DNA from: Chara braunii
Lineage: Eukaryota; Streptophyta; Charophyceae; Charales; Characeae
Reading direction: 5' to 3'
Assembly (NCBI GenBank): GCA_003427395.1
Contig: BFEA01000090.1
Location: 3,181,720 to 3,224,883 of the forward strand
Length of the DNA: 43,164 nucleotides
Made by a program: the position numbers and the translations under genes. Below are positions 1 to 10,508 of this stretch, one piece after another; the stretch's first letter is position 1, and each line of letters opens with the position of its first letter. Below the pieces are notes generated by a model. That model saw only the letters and a list, made by a program, of their open reading frames with translations. It had not been told where the DNA came from and searched no databases.

Positions 1-1315
1 GGGGGGGGGGAAAAAAAAAAAAAAAAAAAAAGAGTTACCTCAAAGAGTGAGTGAGAACGAGAGAATGCAGAAGGACTACTGCAAGTGTGGGAAAGGATGA
101 GTGCAAAAGGACTGGGGGACGGTCAAGGGACGTGAAGGGAGCAGATTGTGGAGAGAGAAGAGATGACCAAGGGGAGAAGAGGAGGGAGGAGGGAGGAGTG
201 GTGCGTCCCGACATGAGCCCAGTCAGCATACCTCGTCTCCGATCGCGACGATGAACACGTGGCGCGCAGCCTATCAAGCGACTAACTTTCCTCTCTGAGG
301 TACTTCGCCAAATTGCCAATCAATCAAACATGAGTAATCACCTCCTTCTCCTCCTCCTCCTCCTCCTCCTCCTCCTCCCCTAGAGGAAGAGAGAGAGAGA
401 GAGGAGGTACTCTCTCTAGGAGTGTCGCGATCCCCCGACACTCTGAACACTAAGGCGCGCTAGACTTCGCGCAGAGTCTGAGCGCCGAAGCGCGCTAAGA
501 TTCGCGCGCCAACAAGCGCAAGTTCGCGCGGGCAGATTCCGATCTCCCCCGTGTTTTCTCTCCTCTGCTCTCCTTCCGCCCCCTCCCCCCCACCACCCCA
601 CCTACCCTCCACCGTCATCCTCACGCTTCCAACCAGCACTCCAGACTCCAGAGAGCACTACGAGGTTCCCTCCCCTTCTCCCAGGTGTTACCCCCCAACC
701 TTACCGCCTTTCGGGGATTGAACTCCTGATCTGTTCATCAAAAGCCACATGTGTGTCCCAGTCAGCCGCGCTGCAGGCACCAGCACCCTCTCCCAGTGCC
801 ATTCTCCCGACTAAGAGTCTAAGACCTTTTGCTTTTTTTTTGCCTAAGACTTTTCTGGATGTATCTGACCGAAAATGTGGTTTCTCCTGCATGTAACCGA
901 CCGTAATTACGTCCAGAGGGGAGTCAAAGAGTGAATGCGTGCAAAGGGTGTCACCTGTCAACACATTGAGAGCTATGGGCGTCCCTCCACTACTCACGAC
1001 ATGCATAAAAGACAAAAGAATGGCGGTGTATCTATACATGTTCCAGCGGAAGATTCATGCTCATTTTGCACGTTCGGAAAGTGTAGTGGAGCGAGGCCCT
1101 ATAGCTGGCATTAGAACTCAACACGTAGAAAACATAAATAAAAAGAAATATTAAAAAAATCAAGATGTGTTTGTGCGAGGTCCCATCTAGGAGTGAATTA
1201 AGCACCTGAATCTAGACGTGATTTACCTACGGATGCAGAATGCAGATCAATCGCGATTTCCTGCACCTGTCCAGGAAACACGTCCACTTTCGGGCGTGAC
1301 AACCAATCCTCTTTG
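1..1315. other. Non-coding region with simple repeats
   Basis: No supportable gene. It opens with ten G followed by 21 A, an odd homopolymer start that may be a sequence-end artefact. A (CTC)n tract lies at about 341-380 and a short (GA)n tract at 383-406. Short open frames on both strands have no recognisable domains and mostly follow the purine/pyrimidine-biased DNA. At about 708-772 the minus strand has a tRNA-like A-box/B-box spacing (B-box-like GAGTTCAATCCC), too weak to call separately. Confidence 0.5.
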
Positions 1316-1426
1316 CTACCGTCTTCCCCCGAACATAACGCACCCTGATAATGAATGTATACAAGTGTATATTTCCGGTCAGGTACAGCCAAAATGAGGG
1401 TGCGTTGTGTTCGGGCGGAGACGGTG
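1316..1426. mobile_element. 111-bp hairpin MITE-like element, copy 1
   Basis: The ends are inverted repeats of about 31 bp. The left arm (1316-1346) starts CTACCGTCTTCCCCCGAAC. The right arm (1397-1426) ends with its reverse complement carrying a few mismatches. About 50 bp of non-palindromic spacer separates them. A second copy of the same length and spacer lies at 2354-2464, so this is a dispersed unit and not a chance palindrome. No transposase is encoded. It could be a very short MITE; a folded-RNA source such as a small-RNA precursor is a less likely alternative. Confidence 0.65.
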
Positions 1427-2353
1427 CTGGGACCTTGCCCTTAGCCACAAGGGCTATGGTAGACGTACACGTCTTCTTCTTCTTTTTTTTTTTTTTCTTT
1501 TTTTTTTTTTACAGGAAAACTCGACTCGAGATACACGTCTTTTTTAACTTTTCTTTTTTCTTTACATGTCCGACGGTAGTACCTCGACCGATAGACTTCA
1601 TGGGAAGGATACAGAGAAGATTTGTCCTTTTTTTTTCCTTATTTAAAAAAAAAACAATCTTGTCCTTTTCCGGAAAAAAAGGCGGCGACTTTGGACTGCG
1701 AGGAGGGTAGGCAGGTTGATTCTGAAGGCGAGATCTGGGTCAGCATGGCACGTAGGCACTGCGATTTTTGTTTTTTCTTCGTTTTTTTTTTTCCGTTTTT
1801 TTTTTTTCAATTTGTTTTTTTTTTTGTTTTGTTTTCCTCTGCTTTTCTGTCGTTCGTTTTGATTATAAATTCATCTGACGGTGTGGGATTAGAGCTGCTC
1901 TCGAATTGTTGTTTTTCATGGCCATCTGAGGTCCCACCATCTGATGGTGTGGGATCCGTTCCAAGGCCACACATGGTCCCAAAATACAGCCACTTTGGCT
2001 GGTTGCACTTCGAATGGTTGTTTTTCATGCCTAATTATTTTAAAGGGGGTTACCATGGAGCTGACTATGGGGGTGAGGGGTGCTTTTGAGTCGGCACAGG
2101 ATCGCAACATCTAATCTGACAATCCCACGGCTGCACTGTGGCGACGTAGAAAAACACTCGAACACCCCTGCTAGGTGGGGCGACGTAGAAAAACACTCGA
2201 CTTGATATTTGGGGGGTTTTGAACCGTGGACTTGGAGATTTGTAGGTCTTTTAGCGGTTGCTATTCCATGAGGTTTGAACCGTGGATTTGGAAATTGATA
2301 GTTTCTTTAGGCCTTTGTGGAGACAGATGAACTTTTTCTTTTCCTTTTTTAGA
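1427..2353. other. Non-coding region with poly-T tracts and short duplications
   Basis: Pyrimidine tracts dominate 1472-1560 and 1770-1835 and generate spurious Phe-rich frames. A 17-bp word CATCTGAYGGTGTGGGA recurs at about 1873 and 1939 (period about 64). The word CGACGTAGAAAAACACTCG occurs twice, about 39 bp apart, near 2142 and 2181. No gene is supported. Confidence 0.4.
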
Positions 2354-2464
2354 CTACCGTCTTCTTCCGAACATAACGCACCCTAAAAATGAATGTATAC
2401 AAGTTATGTTTCTGGCCAGATACAGACAAAATGAGGGTGCGTTGTGTTCGGGGGAAGACGGTAG
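2354..2464. mobile_element. 111-bp hairpin MITE-like element, copy 2
   Basis: Same family as the copy at 1316. The left arm is 2354-2384 and the right arm 2434-2464. The arms are near-perfect inverted repeats ending CTACCGTCTTC / GAAGACGGTAG. The internal spacer matches copy 1 with scattered substitutions. The arms of this copy are slightly better preserved. Both copies keep the same orientation and the same 111-bp length. No clear target-site duplication is visible. Confidence 0.65.
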
Positions 2465-3029
2465 TACCAAGTTTTCTAGAACTTTGGGGTGTGACGATCC
2501 ATCACAGATAAAAGCTTTTCGAGTGCTGTTCTAGGCACTGACTTTCAACGACCCCTGATGAGCGTGGTTGGCGACCACACGAAACCGGTCGGGTCAGACG
2601 CCAAGCGGTTCACGTCGCTACTTTGTGCTTCATGTTATATTCTAATAGTCGCATTTGGGATGCATTTGGGCTATATCTGTGTCTTCCTTCATCTTCCTCG
2701 ACGCATTTGGGCTATATCCGTGTCTTCCTTCATCTTCCTTTTTCTCTTCTTTGCCCCATTGTCTCGTTCTGGCTGGTATATGTCAATTGTGTCGTGAAGT
2801 TCATCTTGATTTCCTATTTGTGAATGCTACAGTGTAGACTTTCACGCACGGAGTAACCAGCGTAAAAGTGGTACTACGTTCGAGTGGCTTCGATAATTAT
2901 TTACGATGTCGTCAAAAACGAACCTGCGAAATTGCTGATAATAGATCATTCTACGACTCTGGGCAGCAGGGTCATATCTCGCGTTTTTGTCCTTTGCCAG
3001 ATCGATGAGTCAATTGAGCACAGTCTAAT
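2465..3029. other. Non-coding; 42-bp tandem duplication at about 2661-2745
   Basis: The segment beginning GCATTTGGGCTATATC is repeated in tandem with a period of about 42 bp (2661 and 2703), which explains three overlapping short frames here. I see no gene. The sequence immediately before 3030 may be the remaining 5' flank of the decayed retroelement that follows. Confidence 0.4.
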
Positions 3030-4043
3030 ATGAGCACTGCGATTGTTCCCGCTCAACCGTTAATGACAGCACCAAGTCATAATCTAGGGATAGGTATGGT
3101 CGCACCGATATTTTTCAGGCGGTACTCAGGTGACAAGGGGTGGTTACGTAACCGGGTTGCCACTCTCGTGGGGAAGATCAAGGTTAAGCATGACGCCGAC
3201 AAAGCCAAGGAGCTAGCTGCTAAGGAAGAAGTCGAGCGGAAGAGGAAGGAGAAAGAGGATGAGGAGAAATGATTGTGGCACAAGCAAGAGCGGGAAAAGT
3301 TATATGTGAAAATGATTGAGGACTTGAACAAGCCGTGGAAGATGGTGTGTGCAAAGATTGACAAAAAGGATCATGAAGCCAACGAACTTGCTAGGTTACG
3401 AGAAGACATTGCTAGGTTGATGCGGCAGCTCATGGGGGGGACACCGTCAACTAAGGTGGCCAAGCCTATCTTAGATATAAACGAGGTGGCGAGACTCAAG
3501 CAAAAACTGGAAGAAATGAGAGTTGTCGCTGATAGGAGGTTCACTTTACTACAAGAAAAGATCTCGACACTTGCTAGGGGGAAGGAGGAGGTCCAGGCTA
3601 ATGTTGAAATGTGGAAAGTCAAGGCACTTCGGTTGGGTAATAAATGAGGGATTATTGCTATCGAGACCCGGTTGTCACATACGAGGGTCTATCCGCGAGG
3701 GACCCCGGCAGGCATTGGAACAGAAGGACGGATCAATTAATAGCTGAAGGGGATCGTTGAGCAGCACCACATGGAAGTCAACCTCCTTAAGGATTTAAGG
3801 TTGAAGGATGCTAAAGGGCGAATTGAAGCTAAGCAGGAAGTGGAAAGACTAAAAGAAGCAATGGCGAAATTGGAGATGGAAAACAGGCAGAAGGGGACTA
3901 ACTTGAAGAGTTGGTTAGATAAAGTCACTAGACCATCCACTTGCAAACCCCCGTGCTCGTCCTTGAAGAAGAAGACTGGCGCGACCCCTGTGGCACAAAT
4001 CAACGAACGAGAGGTTGTGAAAGAAAGCACCTACGGAAACTAA
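3030..4043 (+). pseudogene. Decayed ORF1 (coiled-coil, gag-like) of a GIY-YIG retroelement
   Basis: One reading frame runs from the ATG at 3030 to 4043, broken by stops at 3270 (TGA), 3645 (TGA) and a double stop near 3742. Read through, it is a highly charged Lys/Glu/Arg-rich protein with long heptad-like coiled-coil stretches (for example EVERLKEAMAKLEMENRQ near 3840-3890). I see no zinc knuckle. Its place just before a SAP-like module and a GIY-YIG domain parallels the ORF1 of the minus-strand element at 39606-40199, which also ends in a coiled coil. The role is inferred as a nucleic-acid-binding, gag-like protein. Stops and the downstream frameshift make it a pseudogene. A host coiled-coil gene is possible but less likely given the next domains. 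Confidence 0.55.
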
Positions 4044-4267
4044 ACAAAGATGAGGTGATGGCGCTCTACGAAGAAGAAGGGATCACCTACACGAAGCTAG
4101 AGCAGACCAAGTAGGAGATTATTTGTAAGTGGTTAGCAAGGACTTTTGGAGCCGAGGTAAGGAATAATGTTAAAGGTAAGAACACCATCATGATGGTGGT
4201 GGAAGTGACGAAGGGTGAAAAAAAGGAATCAGTCAAAGATCACAGGCATGATTCTGCTACTTCTTAG
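4040..4267 (+). pseudogene. SAP-like module of the decayed element
   Basis: After a frameshift relative to the coiled-coil ORF, the frame starting at 4040 encodes a short module whose core reads EVMALYEEEGITYTKLEQTK, then an in-frame TAG, then a segment ending ARTFGAEV. The minus-strand element has the matching core DTLRVFCKDEGVIYSTKVQT followed by an ending ERFGD (39037-39171). The shared pattern is an acidic helix, E-G-[IV]-x-Y-[TS], a Thr about five residues later, a second helix, then F-G. This resembles a helix-extension-helix SAP-type DNA-binding fold. The fold is inferred; the match between the two elements is seen directly. Confidence 0.45.
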
Positions 4268-4428
4268 TATCATGCCTGGACGCAACTTGTCTTTGGGATT
4301 TTGTACGCTCTCTTCGTAAACTAAGCTCCTTCTCGGTCGATCTCCTGAGATGCAGGGTGCTTAATTCGCACTTGTGCTTGGTGATTTGTTTGTTGTTGGT
4401 CCCGGGATAGATTCCATGGGGTGGGAGA

Positions 4429-4765
4429 TTGGTCCCCTTTATGAGTCATTATCTAGCAAGCAAAGATAATTCCGATAGGTATTGGAAGGGGCCGTTTGTT
4501 TATGTTTTATTTTCCCCATTGTGCAAACATTTGTGTATTGGGAGTACCTCGAAAGATTTACACACACGTTGGTTCAAACATATGTATTCGAGGATTCCGG
4601 ATGAGAGTGGTGGAGGAGGGTTAACGCAATGAGCGACTTTACAGATGAATGAGAAGGAGAGGATGTTGTGATTATGTGACTATTCCACTATGCAGGTGTT
4701 CAGATACAAATTTGTTGGAGGTGGAAAAACAATTATTCGCTAGATTCGTCCGACATTAAACAGTG
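4429..4765 (+). pseudogene. Degenerate GIY-YIG endonuclease domain
   Basis: In the frame from 4429 the protein carries VYVLFSPLCKHLCIGSTSKD and then LHTRWFKHM. This is the GIY-YIG signature (VYV...CIGST), with the conserved Arg of the R-x-x-x-H helix following. The domain is interrupted at about 4630 by a stop. After a shift to another frame (about 4691-4755) it resumes as LLEVEKQLFARFVRH, matching the C-terminal Glu-containing helix of the fold (L-x-x-x-E-x-x-x-I). The first Tyr of YIG is replaced by Cys. Known GIY-YIG domains nick DNA, and in retroelements they prime insertion. This copy is broken. Confidence 0.6.
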
Positions 4766-4926
4766 GTGACAAAACCCAGAGAGCTAAACGTTGTAGATGG
4801 GGACGTTGTGAAAGATTACGGAGGAGGAAAAAGACTCTGTGTGATGATGAAAGGAGGCCCATCAATAATGATGACGGTCTGTTGGTCTGTTTTTATTCAA
4901 GTCTTTGACAGACTTCAAGAAGCCTG

Positions 4927-5200
4927 TTCTCTATTTTAGATGAGTGTAAAAGAAGGCGTGTCAATTACTTTCGAGTTGTTTGTTCGGGGGGAGAATTGTT
5001 GACGGTCAAATGAAAGTTACTAAAACATCTTTATGGTGGCAGTATTATGTTTGGATGCTTTGGTAGACTTGAGCTCCGGCACGCCAGAGGTTGGTTGAAG
5101 GGTCATTTTTTTTTCGATGTAGAGAAAGTCGTTTCTTTCCCTTGTCGGTCATTTGTGTTTAAGAGTCATTTAGCCAATTTTTTTAGTAATCCATCTTGGC
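4927..5200 (+). pseudogene. Post-GIY-YIG linker relic
   Basis: The frame from 4927 reads FSILDECKRRRVNYF, then a Gly-Gly at the position expected from residues 201-240 of the intact minus-strand ORF, which has FEILRSQKERGIWEF followed by DGG. The spacing of F-x-I-L, K-x-R, the aromatic, Gly-Gly and the basic residues is the same in both. This supports common ancestry of the two elements beyond the GIY-YIG domain. A TGA interrupts the frame at about 5011. I could not recognise RT motifs farther downstream; they are missing or too decayed. Confidence 0.4.
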
Positions 5201-6060
5201 ATCTAGTAGACAGTTGATGTTTGACTGAGGTTTTGATACACTTGTATATGCATATACTACATTCCGGACTTTCAGTGAGAAGATAACTCATTTCCGATTC
5301 AGATGTTTGTTGTTGGTTTGTATTCAGTCATATTTTGACATTCAAGCTAGAAGGAGAGTGGTTGTGTGAATTATGTATGATGAATTAATAAGTCAAAAGA
5401 AAGTTCGCTTGTTGTATGCATGTATTGTATCGAGCCTTGATATTTGGTTCGCCTAGAAAGTCATGTTCGCAAGGAGGCTACATGTGGTTTTGACACAAAA
5501 TAAAACTACTGGGTATTATTCACAATTTTTGTATTTTTTCGTCGTTGATATTTTTCATGTTCATGTGTTGGTTGTGATTCACATTTGCCACGTGTTGATG
5601 GCATGCGGCCTTACAGCCCAACGACTCGAGTATGTTTCCGTCATGGATTAAGAACTATGTAATATCGTCCGTTCATCTAGGTTTCATTCGGTTCGGTTAG
5701 TGCACCGACAAATTGTTTTCGTCTTCTCTTTGATTAAATTTTTTCCCAAGTTCGATGGTGAATTGATATATGGGCGAGTTTTTAGTGGTTGCTTTACGAG
5801 TGATGGATGTGCGACCATGAGTCTATGTTTCGTTGCAGCATCAACTAGACCCGGTCTTGTCTCTGAAGATGAAGTGGGTTCGTACATGCAGCCGTTGGAA
5901 GGATTGGTGTGTTCACCAATCGATCATAAAGGCGTTGATACCTTTGTGCGTTGCCATACTATGCACGAGAAATAAATGAGTAAGTTGTTTTTTGGTAATC
6001 CAGTCTTTGATGTCTGTCAAGATAAGGATGAGACTGTGTTGTATAAGTATCAAAAAACGA
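5201..6060. other. Unassigned flank of the decayed element
   Basis: Short plus-strand frames (5463-5651, 5700-5975) show no domain I recognise. They could be remains of the RT half of the decayed element, but I see no F-D-x-K, S-P-x-x-A or x-D-D motif. Nothing else is supported. Confidence 0.3.
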
Positions 6061-6395
6061 CCATTTCGTCAAAATGGACATTTCTTATTTTTTGAACGAA
6101 ATTGCAACCGAGTTTGTTTGTCGAAAACTCGTCAAAATTTGTTGTTTCTCAGGGTACAGCGTTTTACAAACGTTTAACCCCCAGGTTATACATGGACCTA
6201 GCTTGAGACCAGGCACCTCCAGGCAGGACTGCCTGGAGGTACCTGGTCTCAAGCTAGGTTCATATACATCCAGGGGGTCCAGCGTTTTACAAACATCGGA
6301 CCCTCAAAAACAACAAATTTTGACGAGTTTTCGGTCAAAAAACTCGGTTCTAATTTCAATCAAAAAATAAAAGATGTTCATTTTGATGAAATGAC
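6061..6395. mobile_element. Foldback (long-hairpin) MITE, copy 1
   Basis: The whole unit is a long imperfect inverted repeat. The termini read CCATTTCGTCAAAA and, on the opposite arm, TTTTGATGAAATGAC. The inner core is a 30-bp arm (6196-6225) and its complement (6230-6259), differing at one base around a 4-base loop. Intermediate matches such as the ACTCGTCAAAATTTGTTG segment also pair across the centre. A related copy with the same termini and outer arms but a different centre lies at 26824-27093. No coding capacity. A non-autonomous foldback DNA transposon is the likeliest identity; the superfamily is unknown. Confidence 0.7.
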
Positions 6396-7377
6396 AGTTA
6401 AAATGACTACGTTGAGTCGGATTTAAAAAAAAGTTGGCCAATGGGACAAAAAGGGAGGATTAGGGAAGGCTTACAAGCGAATATATAGACAGTGTTTGAC
6501 TACAAGCTCTACCTCTTTTCGGGTCTAACGGTCAACGACCCGCAATTATTCTGGAGATGATTGCGGCGTCAACGAACGGAGGTGGGATAACGGAAACAAG
6601 CATATAGGAGACGAGTTGACGAAGGTGGAATCCCCCTAAAGACGACTACGTGACGGTGATCGAAAACAGTCGGGGTAGCCATACCCATCAAGCTTTGTGT
6701 TTCACTGTTCTTTCGGTTTGTACGCTTTGTGAAGTTGAATTTATTTGTGCAGTGTACTTGTCAGATTCCAACCTCTTTGATTCTAAACTACCAACAACAT
6801 ATTTTTTTTCATAGTTTTGTTTTGTTTTTTAGAAAATCGTATTTTGTGCAGGGTCGAATTTTTCGTATCCGGAATTAATCCAAAATTTTTATCCGGATTG
6901 AAAAATATAAATATAATTGGTGTGTCAGATATCTGGATTTGCAACCTATATTTTATTTGATAAGTTTTATTTTGAAAATGAGTTTTTTCTTCCAACTACA
7001 TCTATTCGTTGATGATAGAATGAAAGTGTGGACAAATTTATGAAATGTCTTAATTAAACGTTCATTATAATACAACAAATATTTTTTAATTAAGATTGGA
7101 TTAATCCAGTTATAACCGGAAATCCTTATATAGAATGATAGTTCAATTGGAATATTTCACAAATTCATCTAGACTTGCATTTCATCTTTAGCATGCAGTT
7201 CGAATGGAAAATGATACCTCATTCTTGAAAGAAAAGTTTTTATGTAAGACGAAAAGTATAATGATATTTTTTCAGATGAAATGAAAATTTGAACTTTAGA
7301 ATACAACTTTACTATGAAATTATTATTTAATTTTGGAAAAAAATTATGTTGTCTTTGATACATACAGTAGATAATGA
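6396..7377. other. AT-rich non-coding region
   Basis: From about 6780 the sequence becomes strongly AT-rich. Two minus-strand frames (6783-6995, 7169-7411) are AT-driven and domain-free. No gene, RNA or element is recognised. Confidence 0.4.
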
Positions 7378-7690
7378 AAATCATAAACGGACTTAAAGTG
7401 GTGAAGATCATGAATGGTATGGAAACACCCCCCCTCCAAATGCTTAAAGAGCATCATGAAAATAATTAACGGACATAAAGTCATGAACATCATGAATGCT
7501 GTGAAAAGACCCCCCCTTGCCACTTTCACATCATTCATGATCCTGGACAATTCGTATTCGTTCATAAATTTCATGATGCATAAAGACCATCATGAAAATC
7601 ATGAATGAACCTGAAGAGATGACGATCATGAATGATTTAAAAATATTTCCCCCTCTGACACACAAAGAGCATCATGAAAATCATGGACAG
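7378..7690 (+). repeat. CATGAA-type minisatellite, array 1
   Basis: Degenerate units of roughly 80-130 bp carry words such as GATCATGAATGGT, a C-rich run (6-8 C), ATGCATAAAGAGCATCATG and AAAATCATGAA. The same units recur at 25325-27690, including an inverted copy of this very stretch at about 25640-25325. The similar 60-70-residue peptides on both strands come from the DNA repeat and are not evidence of a protein. Confidence 0.65.
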
Positions 7691-7695
7691 TAAGA

Positions 7696-8932
7696 TGTCG
7701 CGCGTGGCGGTCCCACACCCATACGCAACGTAGTTTTTCGCGTTGGACTTCAGGGTCGTGTCACGCAGGAGTTTCTTTTTGTCACTTTAACGTAAACACC
7801 ACTTAGACCGTGCGCCCGTGCCATACCTCTCGCGACTCCCTACGACAGGTTAGGGATCCTGCGAGGTACAACATTACCTCCACCTGCGGGAGCTGTCACC
7901 ATCCCTTATGTGGGCCTATCCCTGCTGAGCTATTGACCAACGTGCGAAGGCTTGTACATGCAGTCGCAGAGGTAGGCCAGCCGAGGGCGTTTTCTCGATC
8001 GCCGTAGCATAGGCATACGCGCGGTAGAACGCCTTAAGACTGACCCGTATGTCGAGCCCCGAAGTGCTAACTCTCATGACCGACTATCTAATCAGATCGA
8101 CTATTCGGACAGTCTTCCACGCTAAGTTAACTATGACAATGATTCAACGTTTACTTTGCTCATCATGTGAGAATGTCAGGGTCGATCCCCTTTGTAGTCT
8201 CCTATTCTCTCAAAGAGAAGCCTAGACAAATGACTTTCAAATCTCGACCAACTACGATCCCATTCACAAGTATATGTATATATATAAATGTATGTATGTA
8301 AATCAGGGGAGCTGACTGAGCGGTGAACCTCACTTTCACGATTGTCGTGCCCCTTTGCCTGAATTTCCAGAAGATCCCAAGCTCAGCAGACAGTACAAAT
8401 GTCCAACACCTGCGCAGATGTACGAAAAACACATGCACACATACAAATGCAGACACAAAATGAGCTACGAGTGTCAACCTTTAACCCACTCACAACATGT
8501 CACTCACGCCCCAAACCCTTGAAAATAACATTCCTTCCTAACCCTGACTCCATTTACCCCAGCCCCACACATTTTGAAGACTCCTGAGTGTGATTTGGAC
8601 AATTTAGGCATAGATACAGGGGGAAGATTTATTTGTTCCCTTCTTAGGTCTTGTCTTCGGTGTGGTTGTCAAGCAATGGGTGGAAGTTGAGTCGGAGTTC
8701 TACCGAGCTGTTATCCAGAGATAAGAGAATTGCTGCTCTTGCGGATTCCCCGTAAGTTCTCCGAAGTGTCGAAACCTGTAGACACAACACAGTCCAAGAG
8801 AATCTTAACATCTCTCTTCCTAACTGAGATCAAGAAAGTTCCTTCTAGACTCTGTGTCCTTTGTCTGACTTCTATCCTTAACTAATTGTTTGGGCTGTTG
8901 CCCTTTCGCTTCAGGTAGTGAATAATAATTCA
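7696..8932 (-). mobile_element. LTR (candidate 3' LTR or solo LTR)
   Basis: From TGTCG at 7696 this segment matches 23158-23998 in direct orientation with moderate divergence. The latter is flanked by a tRNA-Asp primer-binding site, which makes both LTRs read on the minus strand (the plus-strand TGT is the CA end). About 8110-8840 also appears inverted at 24000-24737. The upper boundary is not fixed by comparison. CA at 8931-8932 followed by CTTCCCCT (a minus-strand purine tract AGGGGAAG) is a candidate LTR start with a polypurine tract, giving about 1.24 kb. The insertion point interrupts the CATGAA array directly after TAAGA (7691-7695). No PBS lies beside this copy. Confidence 0.55.
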
Positions 8933-9321
8933 CTTCCCCTATTACTGTCGTACTAACTCCCCATATTCTCCTCACTATCTCACTCCTATCCCTTTTGGAG
9001 ATTATCCTGTCCGAGTTTGCTTCCTTCTCCTAACACACATGGACACATCACTATACCAACCTGCGGAATATAATCTCATGGAAGGAATCAGATAAATGGA
9101 TAGTCTCTCTTTGAGGCAAGATTTCACTTATCCTTTCTCAATAGAATCAGAGATAGTTAGTTAGGACTGAACAATGCAGATTGTGGAGAAAGTTGGTGGT
9201 GATGTGACAGACGATTCAAGATATATCCACTTGCTTCTGGAACTTTTCTGACAAAGGCAACTTTTGTGGGTCTTGACCCTTGTGCGCCAAAACACACATA
9301 GCGGTAGGCTTACCCTATGGC

Positions 9322-10185
9322 TAATCACTGATAAGGCAGGTATCCCTGAAACCTCACTACTTCTTATATTGGATTAGTCATTGATAAGACAGGATTCCCC
9401 TGCTACTCTTATCACTGACTAGCCCTCAATAAGGCGGGTGTCCAAGGATCTTTGCTATTCTTATCACTGACTAAGCACTAGGATGTTTATTGATAAGCCA
9501 GGTGTCCTTGAAACCTCGCTACTCTTATATCAGACTAGTCACTGATAAGACAGGATTCCCCTGCTACTCTTATCACAGGCTAGCCCTCAATAAGACGGGT
9601 ATCCAAGGATCCTTACTACTCTTACCACTGAATGAATGTTAGGTTTGATCAATGATAAGGCAAGTGTCCTTGAAACCTCACAACTCTTATGTCAGACTAG
9701 TCGCTGATAAGACAGGATTCCCCTACTACTCTTATCAGTGGCTGACCCTCAATAAGGCGGGTTCCCAAGGATCCTTGCTTACCCTTACCATTGAAAAGAA
9801 TGTTAGGTTTAATCAGTGATAAGGCATGTGTCCTTGAAACCTCCCAACTCTTATATCAGACCAGTCACTGATAAGACAGGATTCCCTGTTACTCTTAGCA
9901 GTGGCTAGCCCTCAATAAGGCAGGTGTCAAAGGGTCCTTGCCTACTCTTACCACTGAAAAAAATGTTAAGTTGGTTAATGATAAGGCAGGTGTCCTTGAA
10001 ACCTCACAACTCTTATATCAGACTAGTCACTGATAAGACACGATTCCCCTGCTACTCTTATCAGTGGCTAGCCCTCAATAAGGCGGGTGTTCAAGGGCTC
10101 CTGCACTTACCACTGACCAAGTGTAAGGCTCATTTGGAGTTAAGTGAGGCTTTCCCTGCTATTCTTACCTCCACACAAGTCTTAC
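9322..10185 (+). repeat. 162-bp higher-order satellite (about five copies)
   Basis: The landmark TAGTCACTGATAAGACAGG recurs at 9375, 9537, 9698, 9862 and 10024, giving periods of 162, 161, 164 and 162 bp. Each unit is itself made of three related segments of about 54 bp, each with a version of TGATAAGRCAGG...TACTCTTATCA. Monomers within a unit differ more than equivalent monomers between units, the mark of a higher-order repeat. The array fades out at both ends. The 106-residue frame at 9924-10244 is a by-product. Confidence 0.8.
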
Positions 10186-10477
10186 CTATGACTCAAGTCA
10201 TCGCTTTTTTATGGCATTCGAGCCCTGAATCGTTGTTAGTTTGAGAACTTATGTTAGGATCAGACGTATGACAAGAAATAATTGACATGGATCATCATCG
10301 TTGCATTCAATCACAACAGGCTGAACCAAATGAAACCCATTATCATTAGGCGGCGTATAGAGAGAATGATATGAGTAATCGATCCCCTTTGCATCCACAT
10401 CCTCAAAGAACGCCCACATAGCAAGATCGTTGTACCCTGGTTACTAACATAGTCATAGGTAGCAACCTAAAGGTTAC

Positions 10478-10508
10478 TTAGGGTTTAGGGTTTAGGGTTT
10501 AGGGTTTA
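10478..10508 (+). repeat. Interstitial telomere repeat (TTTAGGG)n
   Basis: Slightly more than four perfect units of TTTAGGG occur in tandem, flanked by unrelated unique-looking DNA. TTTAGGG is the telomere unit of most plants and many green algae. The short length and internal place argue for an interstitial repeat, not a chromosome end. Confidence 0.85.

Noticed and set aside
7344-7608. Conserved 60-76-residue peptides repeated at 7344-7608, 25408-25651, 25703-25906 and 25903-26206
   Set aside because: They are translations of the CATGAA minisatellite on both strands; the similarity is at the DNA level and no domain or start context supports a gene.
9322-10185. CRISPR-like array
   Set aside because: Regular spacing exists, but the whole unit is repeated with no unique spacers, and the genome is eukaryotic.
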